Shown piece by piece: positions 1 through 9,294 of a stretch of 35,124 bases of DNA. How positions within the stretch are numbered: the stretch's first letter is position 1; every line of letters begins with the position of its first letter. The notes under the pieces are model-generated. The model searched no databases. It was given only the letters and a program-made list of their open reading frames with translations, and was not told the DNA's origin. Both the position numbers and the translations under genes were made by a program. Origin of the DNA: Flavobacterium sp. (lineage in GTDB: Bacteria; Bacteroidota; Bacteroidia; Flavobacteriales; Flavobacteriaceae); the NCBI RefSeq assembly GCF_013823965.1, contig NZ_PNNA01000075.1, positions 1 to 35,124 of the forward strand. Reading direction: 5' to 3'.

Positions 1-1063
1 GGTGACTTTCAAAGGAGATATGAAGGGGTATATGGATTTCCGTGATGTGGTTCACGCTACTCAAGCCCAGATGCTTAAAACATTTGGTGGAGAGAATGTA
101 TTCCAAGGAAGAATTATCGAGGTTCACATAGGAACTCTTAATGCGGATCAAGCCTTTACTTTTACGGATTGGACTGCAGAAATGAAAGCAAAAGCATCTA
201 TCTGTATTTCTGAAGATTATACTTTGATTGAATCGCTAGAAATGGCCAAAGGTAGAATTCAGATTATGATCGACAAAGGAATGGATAATAAAAATCAAGT
301 ACTGAAAGGATTGATTGCTATTGCCGATAAGAGAATCGCCGAGATTATTTCGGGTGAAAAACCAGCCTTAAGACCAGATGCAAATGCTAAGTATTACGCT
401 GAAGTTGTAGTTGATTTGGATCAAATTGCTGAGCCAATGATTGCAGATCCAGACGTAAATAATGCTGATGTTTCTAAACGATATACTCACGATACCATCA
501 GACCTCTTTCTTTCTATGGTGGGGAGAAAAAAGTAGATCTTGGATTTATTGGTTCCTGTATGGTTCACAAAGGAGATATGAAAATCCTTGCGCATATGCT
601 TAAGAATATTGATGAGCAAAATGGTAAAGTAGAGTTCAAAGCACCACTAGTTGTAGCTCCTCCTACTTATAATATTGTTGATGAATTAAAAGCAGAAGGG
701 GATTGGGAAATTTTACAAAAATATTCTGGTTTCGAATTCGATGATAACGTTCCTAAAGCTGCGGCACGAACTTCTTATGAAAAAATGCTATATCTAGAGC
801 GTCCAGGTTGTAACCTTTGTATGGGTAACCAAGAAAAAGCAGCCAAAGGAGATACGGTTATGGCAACATCTACGCGTCTTTTCCAAGGAAGAGTCGTGGA
901 AGATACTGAGGGTAAAAAAGGAGAATCATTACTTTCTTCTACACCGGTTGTAGTTTTGTCAACAATCTTGGGTAGAACTCCAACAATTGAAGAATATGTA
1001 GCAGCAGTGGATGGTATCAACTTGACCAAGTTTGCGCCTTCTCACAAACAGTTAGTAAAATAA
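1..1063 (+). CDS. acnB: Aconitate hydratase B, C-terminal part (5' end outside window)
   Basis: This is the last 354 or so residues of AcnB, which interconverts citrate and isocitrate in the TCA cycle and, in many bacteria, also hydrates 2-methylaconitate. The reading frame is already open at the window edge, so the GTG at base 2 is not the true start. Seen in the fragment: the segment GFIGSCMVHKGDM with one cluster cysteine (fragment residue 186) and CNLCMG with the other two (270 and 273), the expected three ligands of a 4Fe-4S cluster. AcnB proteins are about 860-930 residues, so roughly 500-570 residues lie upstream. A strong terminator follows the stop, and a second aconitase of another class starts 123 bp downstream. 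The enzyme should be cytoplasmic. Confidence in family is high. Confidence 0.95.
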   Translation, partial: VTFKGDMKGYMDFRDVVHATQAQMLKTFGGENVFQGRIIEVHIGTLNADQAFTFTDWTAEMKAKASICISEDYTLIESLEMAKGRIQIMIDKGMDNKNQVLKGLIAIADKRIAEIISGEKPALRPDANAKYYAEVVVDLDQIAEPMIADPDVNNADVSKRYTHDTIRPLSFYGGEKKVDLGFIGSCMVHKGDMKILAHMLKNIDEQNGKVEFKAPLVVAPPTYNIVDELKAEGDWEILQKYSGFEFDDNVPKAAARTSYEKMLYLERPGCNLCMGNQEKAAKGDTVMATSTRLFQGRVVEDTEGKKGESLLSSTPVVVLSTILGRTPTIEEYVAAVDGINLTKFAPSHKQLVK

Positions 1064-1086
1064 CAACTATTAGTTAATCATAAGTT

Positions 1087-1120
1087 AAAAGCCTGAGTCA
1101 CTAGATTCAGGCTTTTTTTT
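1087..1120 (+). terminator. Rho-independent terminator after acnB
   Basis: A 13-bp stem (1087-1099 with 1104-1116, one G-T wobble) closes a 4-nt ACTA loop and is followed by a run of T. It lies 24 bp after the acnB stop and separates it from the next aconitase gene, so the two are probably separate transcripts. Confidence 0.85.
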
Positions 1121-1185
1121 TGCTCAATTTTTTTGTAACTTGTGATGTTCAAAAATGAATTACAAATCCAAATAACATAAATCTT

Positions 1186-3450
1186 ATGGCATTTGATATT
1201 GAAATGATTGAAAAAGTGTATGCCAATATGACGAGTCGTGTTGATGCAGCACGAAAAATTGTCGGTCGTCCTCTTACGTTGACAGAGAAAATTTTGTACA
1301 ATCACCTTTGGGAAGGGCAGCCTACCCAGACATTTAAAAGAGGTGTTGATTATGTAGATTTTGCACCAGACCGAGTAGCTTGTCAAGATGCGACGGCACA
1401 GATGGCTTTGTTGCAATTCATGCACGCTGGAAAGAAAACAGTAGCTGTTCCAACAACAGTTCACTGCGATCACTTAATTTTAGCTAAAAATGGAGCTGAA
1501 TTTGATTTAGCTGCAGCCAATACACAATCCAAAGAAGTTTTTGATTTCCTTTCTTCCGTTTCCAATAAATATGGAATTGGTTTCTGGAAACCGGGTTCGG
1601 GAATTATTCACCAAATCGTTTTAGAAAACTATGCTTTTCCCGGAGGTTTGATGATTGGAACCGATTCTCATACCGTAAACGCTGGTGGATTGGGAATGTT
1701 GGCCATCGGTGTTGGTGGTGCCGATGCTGTGGATGTAATGTCAGGAATGTCTTGGGAATTGAAATTTCCAAAATTGATAGGCGTAAAATTGACCGGAAAA
1801 TTATCAGGCTGGACTGCACCAAAAGACGTAATTCTTAAAGTAGCCGATATTCTTACCGTAAAAGGAGGAACGGGAGCTATTGTGGAATATTTTGGTGAAG
1901 GCGCAACTTCAATGTCTTGTACCGGAAAAGGAACTATTTGTAATATGGGTGCCGAAATTGGAGCGACTACTTCTACCTTTGGTTATGACGAGTCAATGAG
2001 AAGGTATCTTTCTGCTACTGGTCGTCAAGACGTGGTGGATGCCGCCGACAAAGTGGCTTCTTACTTAACCGCCGACCCAGAAGTCTATGCCGATCCAGAA
2101 CAATATTTTGACCAACTTATCGAAATCAATCTTTCGGAATTGGAGCCACACATCAATGGCCCTTTTACTCCAGACCGAGGAACTCCGGTTTCACAAATGA
2201 AAGCGGAAGCTGCCGCAAATGGATGGCCAATTAAAGTAGAATGGGGATTAATCGGTTCTTGTACCAATTCTTCTTATGAAGATATGGCTCGTGCCGTGTC
2301 CATTGTGAACCAGGCTGTTGAACACGGAATTACCCCTAAAGCGGAATTCGGAATTAATCCAGGTTCGGAACAAATTAGATATACCATCGAAAGAGACGGA
2401 ATGATTGCTGCTTTCGAAAAAATGGGAACCAAGGTGTTTACCAATGCTTGTGGGCCTTGCATCGGACAATGGGACAGGGCAGGAGCTGACAAGCAAGAAA
2501 AAAATACGATTGTCCACTCCTTCAACCGTAACTTCTCCAAACGTGCCGATGGTAACCCAAACACGCACGCATTTGTAACTTCACCGGAAATGGTGGCTGC
2601 ATTGGCCATTTCAGGTCGTTTGGATTTCAATCCTTTGACGGATACTTTGATTAACGATAATGGAGAAGAAGTAAAATTGACCGCACCTTATGGTGATGAA
2701 TTGCCGAAAAAAGGTTTTGCCGTGGAAGATGCAGGTTTTCAGGCACCGGCCGAAGATGGAAGCGGAATTGAAGTAGTGGTTGCTCCAACATCGGATCGAT
2801 TGCAACTTTTGGCGCCATTCCCTGCTTGGGACGGGAAAAATATCACGGGAGCCAAATTATTAATCAAAGCTTTCGGGAAATGTACTACGGATCATATTTC
2901 CATGGCGGGACCTTGGTTGCGTTTTCGTGGTCATTTGGACAATATTTCTAACAATATGTTGATTGGAGCAGTGAATGCTTATAACCAAAAAACAAATTCG
3001 ATTAAAAACCAATTGACCGGGGAATACGATGCCGTTCCTGCTGTAGCTCGTGCATACAAAACAGCAGGAATTCCTTCAATTGTTGTGGGTGATCACAATT
3101 ATGGAGAAGGTTCTTCTCGTGAACATGCGGCGATGGAACCTCGTTTCTTAGGTGTGAAAGCAGTTTTGGTAAAATCATTTGCTCGTATTCACGAAACCAA
3201 TTTGAAAAAACAAGGAATGTTGGGTCTTACATTTGCCAATGAAGCAGATTACGACAAAATTCAGGAAGATGACACGATTAACTTCGTGGACTTAGTTGAT
3301 TTTGCTCCCGGAAAACCATTGACATTAGAATTCGTTCACGCCGATGGTTCCAAGGACGTCATTTTGGCCAACCATACTTACAACGAAGGGCAAATAGGTT
3401 GGTTCGTTGCAGGTTCGGCATTGAACTTGATTGCTGCCGGAAAAGCCTAA
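1186..3450 (+). CDS. Aconitate hydratase, mitochondrial-type (ACO2-like)
   Basis: A 754-residue aconitase of the class seen in mitochondria, with domain order 1-2-3-swivel, unlike AcnB where the swivel domain comes first. Visible signatures are [20 protein letters not shown] with cluster cysteine C359, and CGPCIGQW with C422 and C425. The C-terminal swivel domain carries [15 protein letters not shown], the substrate-binding serine loop. Length matches mature mitochondrial aconitase (about 750). The ATG at 1186 is preceded by an A-rich leader without a clear Shine-Dalgarno site, usual for Bacteroidota. It probably shares the TCA citrate-to-isocitrate step with the adjacent AcnB; in E. coli the two classes are used in different growth and oxidative-stress states, but which applies here cannot be read from sequence. 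Confidence 0.93.
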   Translation: MAFDIEMIEKVYANMTSRVDAARKIVGRPLTLTEKILYNHLWEGQPTQTFKRGVDYVDFAPDRVACQDATAQMALLQFMHAGKKTVAVPTTVHCDHLILAKNGAEFDLAAANTQSKEVFDFLSSVSNKYGIGFWKPGSGIIHQIVLENYAFPGGLMIGTDSHTVNAGGLGMLAIGVGGADAVDVMSGMSWELKFPKLIGVKLTGKLSGWTAPKDVILKVADILTVKGGTGAIVEYFGEGATSMSCTGKGTICNMGAEIGATTSTFGYDESMRRYLSATGRQDVVDAADKVASYLTADPEVYADPEQYFDQLIEINLSELEPHINGPFTPDRGTPVSQMKAEAAANGWPIKVEWGLIGSCTNSSYEDMARAVSIVNQAVEHGITPKAEFGINPGSEQIRYTIERDGMIAAFEKMGTKVFTNACGPCIGQWDRAGADKQEKNTIVHSFNRNFSKRADGNPNTHAFVTSPEMVAALAISGRLDFNPLTDTLINDNGEEVKLTAPYGDELPKKGFAVEDAGFQAPAEDGSGIEVVVAPTSDRLQLLAPFPAWDGKNITGAKLLIKAFGKCTTDHISMAGPWLRFRGHLDNISNNMLIGAVNAYNQKTNSIKNQLTGEYDAVPAVARAYKTAGIPSIVVGDHNYGEGSSREHAAMEPRFLGVKAVLVKSFARIHETNLKKQGMLGLTFANEADYDKIQEDDTINFVDLVDFAPGKPLTLEFVHADGSKDVILANHTYNEGQIGWFVAGSALNLIAAGKA

Positions 3451-3472
3451 ACTGTTTTGTTTTTTTATACGC

Positions 3473-3505
3473 AAAACTCCCGAAGTAATTTGGGAGTTTT
3501 TTTGT
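3473..3505 (+). terminator. Rho-independent terminator after the second aconitase
   Basis: The stem AAAACTCCC (3473-3481) pairs with GGGAGTTTT (3492-3500), can extend inward to a GTAA tetraloop, and is followed by T residues. It sits between two convergent genes; the T-tract is better on the plus strand, but it may act in both directions. Confidence 0.8.
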
Positions 3506-3518
3506 TTAAAAAGGAGAT

Positions 3519-4874
3519 TTATAAAAATTTGGACCTGTTTGGTTTTGTGTTTTCAAATTCATTGATGTCAATGCTGTATAGATTAGCAGAAGGAAATTTA
3601 GAATAATAATTCTCGATATAACCACCAAGCAAGTACAATATGTTGTCCGAAAAATAAAGTTTTGAGGCTTTCATTGGCAGACTGATTAGGTATTCCTTTA
3701 GTTGTTTTGTGTTCGTGTTGTAAGTAAAAATTTTTTCGTTTTCAAAAAAGTATATGATGCCATTATTTGTTGCAATTGCGGGATTGCTTGTCCCGTAAAA
3801 TAATTCGCCTTCCGTGTTCCATTTTTCGGTAAGTAAATCAAAACTTTCCAAGGTAGACAATGGTTTGGTGTTAAAACCTCCAATCAAATAAATTTTGTCT
3901 TGAATTAATACGCCATTGGTCTCCTTAGCTGTGGGCATAGCCGCTAATTCATACCAATAGCCAGAATTTATGTCATAGGAATGAACTTTATTAGAGTATT
4001 CTTTTTTTCCTTCTTCATTCATTTTTACAGAGCCTCCCATAATGATGATGTTGCCGTTGTGTGTAAACGAAGCCGATTCAGAAGCTTGATGCGGATTGGT
4101 GTTGTCGATAGTTATGGTTTGGTTTTTTATGTCAAAAACTTCAATTTTATCGTCCAGATATTCAAATATTCCATTTGCAGAAACTCTTTTTCCGCCTAAC
4201 ACATAAATTTTATTGTTATGTTCGTTCAGATTATGATAGGCTCTTTTCCTGAATTTTAATTTAGATGTTTCCCATAGGTTAGCTTTTATGTCATAAATCA
4301 AGAGATTGCCTTTGTAAGATTGCCCAGAAAATTGAAAGCTGAGTTCTCTAAGATAATCCTCCATTGTAGGGTCGATTTTCTCATATTGCACTTTTTTCCA
4401 GGCATCAGTCGAGAAAGAAGCGTCACCTCCAATAACATAGATTTTATTGTCTTTTAGAATTGAACCAAAAGAGGAAAGCACATATTTTGACGGGGCTAAT
4501 TTTGTAAAAGCAATTTTTGACTTTAACGGTTTGGTTCCAGAAAGGATAACGCCTTCCAAGGATTCTATTTTTTCATCAAGAAAAATCGAAAATTCATTTT
4601 TTTGTAATTCGGGCAAGCTAATTGTTTTTGCTGTATATCCAATGTGTGAAAAATTGATAGAATCAGTTTCTTGGAGTCTTGTAGGAAGGCTTAGTTTGAA
4701 TTTGCCTTTTTCATCAGTTAAAGTGCTCGCGTTAACTCGTTTTAGGGTAATATTGACATTTTCGATGGGTTGATTATTTTTTTTATCCATTACAACGCCT
4801 TTTATATTTTGTGCGAATGAAAATAATGGAGTGAGAAATAAAATGAATAATGTTTTTTTCAAAAGAGATTTCAT
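3519..4874 (-). CDS. Exported carboxypeptidase-regulatory-like / Kelch-repeat protein
   Basis: A 451-residue protein with a signal peptide (about residues 1-21, ending SFAQ). Next comes a carboxypeptidase-D regulatory-like beta-sandwich (about 24-100: KGVVMDKKNNQPIENVNI, then GKFKLSL), the fold also found at the N terminus of SusC/TonB receptors. From about residue 120 there are repeated Kelch blades with IYVIGG, IYVLGG, IIIMGG, IYLIGG and LYLLGG, so the remainder should form a beta-propeller. Nothing catalytic is recognised. It is likely periplasmic or surface-associated. No T9SS C-terminal domain or lipoprotein box is seen. It is convergent with the aconitase gene and divergent from the LysM hydrolase gene. 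The specific function is unknown. Confidence 0.85.
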   Translation of the reverse strand: MKSLLKKTLFILFLTPLFSFAQNIKGVVMDKKNNQPIENVNITLKRVNASTLTDEKGKFKLSLPTRLQETDSINFSHIGYTAKTISLPELQKNEFSIFLDEKIESLEGVILSGTKPLKSKIAFTKLAPSKYVLSSFGSILKDNKIYVIGGDASFSTDAWKKVQYEKIDPTMEDYLRELSFQFSGQSYKGNLLIYDIKANLWETSKLKFRKRAYHNLNEHNNKIYVLGGKRVSANGIFEYLDDKIEVFDIKNQTITIDNTNPHQASESASFTHNGNIIIMGGSVKMNEEGKKEYSNKVHSYDINSGYWYELAAMPTAKETNGVLIQDKIYLIGGFNTKPLSTLESFDLLTEKWNTEGELFYGTSNPAIATNNGIIYFFENEKIFTYNTNTKQLKEYLISLPMKASKLYFSDNILYLLGGYIENYYSKFPSANLYSIDINEFENTKPNRSKFL

Positions 4875-4986
4875 TAAAGGGTGTTGAAAGATTAAAATTA
4901 CTATTATTTCTTTTAGTAAAGCTGTTTAATTCGACTAATTTTCGGTCAGAATTTTGTTAAATTGTGGATAAAGAGTCGTTTAAAAA

Positions 4987-5017
4987 TTGTGAATTTTATA
5001 TTAATTGATTAAATTTG
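4987..5017 (+). promoter_or_regulatory. Candidate promoter for the LysM-NlpC/P60 gene
   Basis: TTG at 4987-4989, a 20-nt spacer and TAAATTTG at 5010-5017 fit the Bacteroidota consensus exactly. It would give a 5' leader of about 120 nt before the start at 5145. The call is from pattern only. Confidence 0.5.
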
Positions 5018-5144
5018 CTTTAAATAATACTTTTTCAGTGCAATTTGTCGTTAAAGTAAAAAGAATTATCAATTTTCGGAATAATTTAAGTTGTTTTGTT
5101 AACAAGTAAATTGGTTGATAAAGTGTGAATTTTAAATAGTGTTT

Positions 5145-6608
5145 ATGAAGTATTTTAGTTGTGTGGTTCTGTTTCTTTTTTTAAATAGTTTGAGTGTTTT
5201 TTCGCAAGAGAAATTTACACGTCACACTGTTTCAAAGGGCGAAACAATCAGCGAAATTGCACAGCATTACAATATAAAACCTGCTGCAATTTATGAACTA
5301 AATCCAGACGCAAGGAATGGAATAAAATTTAAAACAGTTTTGTTGATTCCAACAAAAGCCAAAAAAAATACACTTTCAACTTCCAAGATTGCAAGTGATT
5401 TTCCTGAAATTACCCACGAAGTTTTGGCTAAAGAAACCCTTTATGGTATTGCAAAACAACACAATATCACTATTGAAGACCTCTATAAAATCAATCCAAA
5501 CCTAGAAAAAGAAGGATTAAAAAAAGGTCAAATAATTAAAATTCCTCAAACTACTTTAGATAATTTGGCCATAAACACGACACCTGAAAAGCCAGTTGAA
5601 GTGCAAAAAGCATTTGTTTTGGAAAAAAATGTTCCAAAGAAGGAAGTACCTGTTTTGCCAATAGCCGAGGATAAAAAAGAAGTTTTAACTGAAGGAATTA
5701 CTCATGAAGTTTTGCCAAAAGAAAGCCTTTATTCTATTGCCAAGCAATATAAAATTACACTGGCCAATTTGCAAAAAGCCAATCCAACATTAGGAGGAAA
5801 AGGATTGAATGTGGGTCAAAAAATTATTGTTCCAGTAAAAGAGGAACATCCGAGTTTGGCACTTGAGAAGAAAGAGATTAAAACGCAAAATGAACCGAAA
5901 CCGGATAATCATCAGGAGGAACAAGCGAAGCAAATCGCGAATTTACCACTAGCTGTTGTAGAAAATAAAACTTTGGAAACAGAAATCACCCACGAAGTTT
6001 TACCAAAAGAAACCAAGTACGGAATTGCCAAGGAATATGGTCTCACCATAGCCGAACTAGAAAAGCAAAATCCTAATATTGCAAAAAAATTATTGGTTGG
6101 TTCCCTACTCAAAATTCGCAGTTCGAAAGTAATGGAAACCAAGTCTGTAGCTGTTGAGTTGGTTGAGGCAAAAGAAACATCGGAAAACAAGGATTCCGTT
6201 GCCAATGCCAATAGAAGTTTCGATGCCGCATTTGTTGATCAATTGATTTTGAAAGCTTCCGAGAATATAGGCACTCGATACCGCTCAGGAGGAACCACAA
6301 AAGAAGGTTTTGATTGTTCCGGATTGATGTGTTATACTTTTAGTAGTTATGATATTAAGTTGCCAAGATCGTCCATTGAAATGGCTTCCTACGGTTCAAA
6401 AATTGATACGGAAAATGCTCAAAAAGGAGATTTGATTTTCTTTAAAACCAACGGAAGAAGACAAATCAATCATGTAGGAATGGTGGTCGAAGTGCTTGAT
6501 GGCGAAATTAAATTTATTCATTCCTCGAATCATGGCGGCGTGATTATTTCGTCTACCAAAGAATCTTATTACCAAAGAAATTTGGCCCAAGTTAATCGCG
6601 TATTGTAA
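5145..6608 (+). CDS. Secreted LysM-repeat NlpC/P60 peptidoglycan endopeptidase
   Basis: I prefer the ATG at 5145 (487 residues) over the in-frame GTG at 5139 because MKYFSCVV begins a standard signal peptide ending near VFSQ. Four LysM modules follow, at about 25-70, 89-135, 186-231 and 281-325; the last three begin with ITHEVL and keep the NP motif (INP, ANP, QNP). They should bind peptidoglycan glycan strands. The C-terminal NlpC/P60 domain (about 365-487) has catalytic C391 in FDCSG, H443 in NHVGM and a third polar residue near H459, all present. Family members cut D-Glu-mDAP peptide bonds. Linkers between LysM modules are Lys/Glu-rich. It is monocistronic, with its own terminator. The exact cell-cycle role is unknown. 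Confidence 0.92.
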   Translation: MKYFSCVVLFLFLNSLSVFSQEKFTRHTVSKGETISEIAQHYNIKPAAIYELNPDARNGIKFKTVLLIPTKAKKNTLSTSKIASDFPEITHEVLAKETLYGIAKQHNITIEDLYKINPNLEKEGLKKGQIIKIPQTTLDNLAINTTPEKPVEVQKAFVLEKNVPKKEVPVLPIAEDKKEVLTEGITHEVLPKESLYSIAKQYKITLANLQKANPTLGGKGLNVGQKIIVPVKEEHPSLALEKKEIKTQNEPKPDNHQEEQAKQIANLPLAVVENKTLETEITHEVLPKETKYGIAKEYGLTIAELEKQNPNIAKKLLVGSLLKIRSSKVMETKSVAVELVEAKETSENKDSVANANRSFDAAFVDQLILKASENIGTRYRSGGTTKEGFDCSGLMCYTFSSYDIKLPRSSIEMASYGSKIDTENAQKGDLIFFKTNGRRQINHVGMVVEVLDGEIKFIHSSNHGGVIISSTKESYYQRNLAQVNRVL

Positions 6609-6632
6609 GCGATTACTTTTAAATTGCATATT

Positions 6633-6662
6633 AAACTCTCAAGGTGACTTGGGAGTTTTTTT
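6633..6662 (+). terminator. Rho-independent terminator after the NlpC/P60 gene
   Basis: An 11-bp stem (6633-6643 with 6648-6658, one G-T wobble) has a GTGA loop and is followed by T residues. Its AAACTC/GAGTTT arms resemble those of the terminator at 3473. Confidence 0.88.
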
Positions 6663-6885
6663 ATTTGGAGTAACGAAATTTTGTACATCGAAAAAACACA
6701 TTAACTATTAGTTATTATTTTTATATCCATAAAGCTTCGTTATTCATCTCTGCCATTTGGAAATATTAAAAATTAGTGAAAATCATTAATTTTTTTGTGA
6801 TTTTAAATCAATATTCGGCTATTTCCAAAAAAAGTATATCTTTAGCCAACCAAAAAGACCAAAAAAATCAAAAAACCAAAACAAT

Positions 6886-8295
6886 ATGCAAGACCACAAC
6901 CAAGACCATTTTAAAAGAGAACTAGGATTACTGGACGGAACGATGCTTGTCGTGGGTTCGATGATAGGTTCGGGAATATTTATTGTAAGTTCTGATATCG
7001 CCAGACAGGTGGGTTCCGCCGGATGGCTAACCTTGATTTGGTTACTTTCTGGATTAATCACGATGATTGCCGCCGTGAGTTATGGCGAGTTGAGTGCGAT
7101 GTTTCCCAAAGCGGGAGGACAATACGTTTATCTCAAAGAAGCTTACAACAAACTCGTTGCTTTTCTTTACGGTTGGAGTTTCTTTGCCGTGATTCAAACC
7201 GGAACGATTGCTGCGGTGGGAGTAGGTTTTTCTAAATTTGCGGCTTATTTGGTTCCGCCTTTGAGTGATGAAAATATTCTTTATGAAATTGGAGCTTTCA
7301 AACTCAATGCCGCCCAAATTGTTTCTATTATCACAATTGTTCTTTTAACTTACGTAAATAGTCGTGGCGTGAAAAACAGTAAAATAATGCAGACCGTTTT
7401 GACGATTATCAAGATTTTGTCTTTATTTGGCTTGATTGTTTTTGGGTTTCTTCTAGCTGCGAAAGCCGATGTTTGGAATGCCAATTGGGCCGATGCTTGG
7501 AGTACTCGTTCCTTTAATGCGGAAACAGGTTCTTGGATGCCAATTGGAGGAACAGCTTTAATTACTGGAATTTCTGCAGCGATGGTGGGTTCTTTGTTTT
7601 CTAGCGATGCTTGGGTTGGAGTGACTTTTATTGCTGGCGAAATTAAAAATCCAAAGCGAAATGTAGGATTGAGTTTGTTTCTTGGAACTTTTATCGTGAC
7701 CATTATTTATGTCTTGACCAATTTGATGTATCTCGCCGTGATTCCTTTGGATGAAATTGCAACTGCAAAATCCGATAGAGTGGCAGTGGTGGCATCACAA
7801 TATACTTTTGGAGATATGGGAACGATTATTATAGCGCTAATGATCATGATTTCCACTTTCGCCTGTAACAATGGTTTGATTATGGCAGGTGCCAGAGTCT
7901 ATTACACGATGGCAAAAGATGGTTTGTTTCTCAAAAAAGCTGCAGAATTGAATGATGCCAGTGTTCCGGCTTGGGCTTTATGGGTACAATGTATTTGGGC
8001 TTCGGCTTTGTGTCTCACTGGAAAATATGGTGATTTATTGGATTTTGTAATTATCATAGTGTTGATATTTTATATTTTGACTATCTACGGAATATTTATT
8101 CTTCGCAAGAAAATGCCTAATGTAGAAAGACCTTATAAAGCTTTTGGTTATCCTTTTCTGCCGTTTTTGTATATCATCATTGCCTCGGCAATTTGCGTTT
8201 CCTTGTTGTTGACTAAATTCTCGACTTGTGGTTGGGGTGTTTTGATTATGTTGACAGGAATTCCGATATATTATTTGACGAAACCAAAAGAGTAA
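6886..8295 (+). CDS. APC-superfamily amino-acid permease
   Basis: A 469-residue inner-membrane transporter with about 12 hydrophobic segments. The first helix carries the unwound substrate-binding motif GSMIGSGIF typical of APC carriers, and helix 3 follows the YGELSAMFPKAGGQYVYL segment characteristic of LAT-like and related bacterial permeases. The sequence supports amino-acid uptake or exchange; the substrate cannot be told. The ATG at 6886 follows an A-rich leader of CCAAAAA-like runs (6847-6885). A near-consensus -7 element TATCTTTA lies at 6837-6844. It is monocistronic; the alanine dehydrogenase gene lies 1 kb away but on the other strand, so a functional link is only a guess. Confidence 0.9.
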   Translation: MQDHNQDHFKRELGLLDGTMLVVGSMIGSGIFIVSSDIARQVGSAGWLTLIWLLSGLITMIAAVSYGELSAMFPKAGGQYVYLKEAYNKLVAFLYGWSFFAVIQTGTIAAVGVGFSKFAAYLVPPLSDENILYEIGAFKLNAAQIVSIITIVLLTYVNSRGVKNSKIMQTVLTIIKILSLFGLIVFGFLLAAKADVWNANWADAWSTRSFNAETGSWMPIGGTALITGISAAMVGSLFSSDAWVGVTFIAGEIKNPKRNVGLSLFLGTFIVTIIYVLTNLMYLAVIPLDEIATAKSDRVAVVASQYTFGDMGTIIIALMIMISTFACNNGLIMAGARVYYTMAKDGLFLKKAAELNDASVPAWALWVQCIWASALCLTGKYGDLLDFVIIIVLIFYILTIYGIFILRKKMPNVERPYKAFGYPFLPFLYIIIASAICVSLLLTKFSTCGWGVLIMLTGIPIYYLTKPKE

Positions 8296-8374
8296 TTAGT
8301 TGTGAAAGAAAAGTAACCGGTTTTCAATGATTGGTACAATGAAATAGACTGTTTTTGTTGCAATTTTATAACTG

Positions 8375-8409
8375 TAAAAAATCCGCCCCGTTAATAATAG
8401 GGCGGATTT
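8375..8409 (-). terminator. Terminator between the permease and the 8478-9161 gene
   Basis: The 10-bp perfect stem AAATCCGCCC (8379-8388) pairs with GGGCGGATTT (8400-8409). The T-tract follows on the minus strand, so it best terminates the exported unknown gene, although it may also stop permease transcripts arriving from the other side. Confidence 0.75.
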
Positions 8410-8477
8410 CCTATTGTGTTGAAAAATGTTTTTAGCTTAATTTTTAAAAATGCAAATGGTTTTCAATTACCAATTTG

Positions 8478-9161
8478 TCAATTGAAGAGCAAATCATCCC
8501 ATATTTTTGGGTCAAGATTTACAGCCATTCTTTCGGCTGTGTTTTCTCCATTTCTGACAATTGTTTTTCCATCTGGTTTTGAAAGCAGGAATGAGCCACA
8601 TAAAGAGGGGTCTAAAAATATGTTTTTTCTCAAGAAACCATCCTCGTCACTGAAGAAATATTCAGTTTCACTGTTTGAATTTTGTAATACTATTTCTTTT
8701 TCATAAAAGACTAAATAGGCCAGATTTGGATTTCGAGTCTCAACAATTTTTTTCCATCTATCAGTATGTGTTTTCCGAATTTTAATTTTTGATTTTGTCC
8801 ATTTGTTCGAGGAATTACTTCCGCAAAAGTCATCTTTGTAGTGGAATTCAATTAATAGTATAGTATTTTCAGAAAGATTTTTGTTAGTAATCTTGTTGAT
8901 GTATTTTAACAGTAATGGATGATTTATAGTGTATAAGTTTAATTTGCGATGTGCCGTTTTTGCTACCATTCCTGAATCTTTTGCGATATAATCCCATCGT
9001 GCAAATTCAAAGTCCGTAGTTCTCCATTTCTCTAAAAAAAGTGCTTCAGGTAGTGATTTTCCGTTTTCGTCAATCCAATATTTAGGTTTATTTTTGGATT
9101 GACTATAACTGGAATAATGTAATAGAATAAAAAGTACAGTTGCGAAATATTGTAATTTCAT
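8478..9161 (-). CDS. Exported protein of unknown function
   Basis: A 227-residue protein with a clear signal peptide (hydrophobic residues 5-18, ending YSQ). The mature part is hydrophilic and mixed alpha/beta, with two cysteines, in FCGSNSS (about 113) and LCGSF (near 190), that could form a disulphide. A YWIDENGKSLP segment near the N terminus resembles the openings of other small flavobacterial exported proteins, but I recognise no family. It is flanked by terminators on both sides, so it is probably its own transcription unit. The function is not assigned. Confidence 0.75.
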   Translation of the reverse strand: MKLQYFATVLFILLHYSSYSQSKNKPKYWIDENGKSLPEALFLEKWRTTDFEFARWDYIAKDSGMVAKTAHRKLNLYTINHPLLLKYINKITNKNLSENTILLIEFHYKDDFCGSNSSNKWTKSKIKIRKTHTDRWKKIVETRNPNLAYLVFYEKEIVLQNSNSETEYFFSDEDGFLRKNIFLDPSLCGSFLLSKPDGKTIVRNGENTAERMAVNLDPKIWDDLLFN

Positions 9162-9240
9162 AAGTTTGGTTTTAATGTTTTCCCTTGTTTATAAAAATAC
9201 TACATAAAAATAAAACGGGATGATTATTAGCTTAAAATTA

Positions 9241-9275
9241 AAAAAAATCCGTTTCAAATTAATGAAACGGATTTT
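9241..9275 (-). terminator. Terminator of ald
   Basis: A perfect 13-bp stem AAAATCCGTTTCA (9244-9256) pairs with TGAAACGGATTTT (9263-9275). The loop is 6 nt and the minus-strand T-tract is good. It begins 20 bp after the ald stop codon. Confidence 0.88.
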
Positions 9276-9294
9276 CTATTTTAACTAATTTTTT

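Noticed and set aside
1..1063. Truncated acnB pseudogene
   Set aside because: The missing N terminus is due to the window edge; the frame is open at base 1 and the fragment has no internal stop or frameshift.
1065..1076. 12-mer AACTATTAGTTA repeated at 6703-6714
   Set aside because: Both copies are intergenic and near-palindromic, but two copies of an AT-rich 12-mer are weak evidence without genome-wide counts.
5139..5145. GTG start two codons upstream for the LysM-NlpC/P60 gene
   Set aside because: The ATG at 5145 gives a standard signal peptide; the GTG adds only Met-Phe and has no supporting ribosome site.
6847..6885. A-rich CCAAAAA repeats before the permease as a regulatory repeat
   Set aside because: The units are irregular and A-rich leaders are normal in Bacteroidota, where they help translation initiation.
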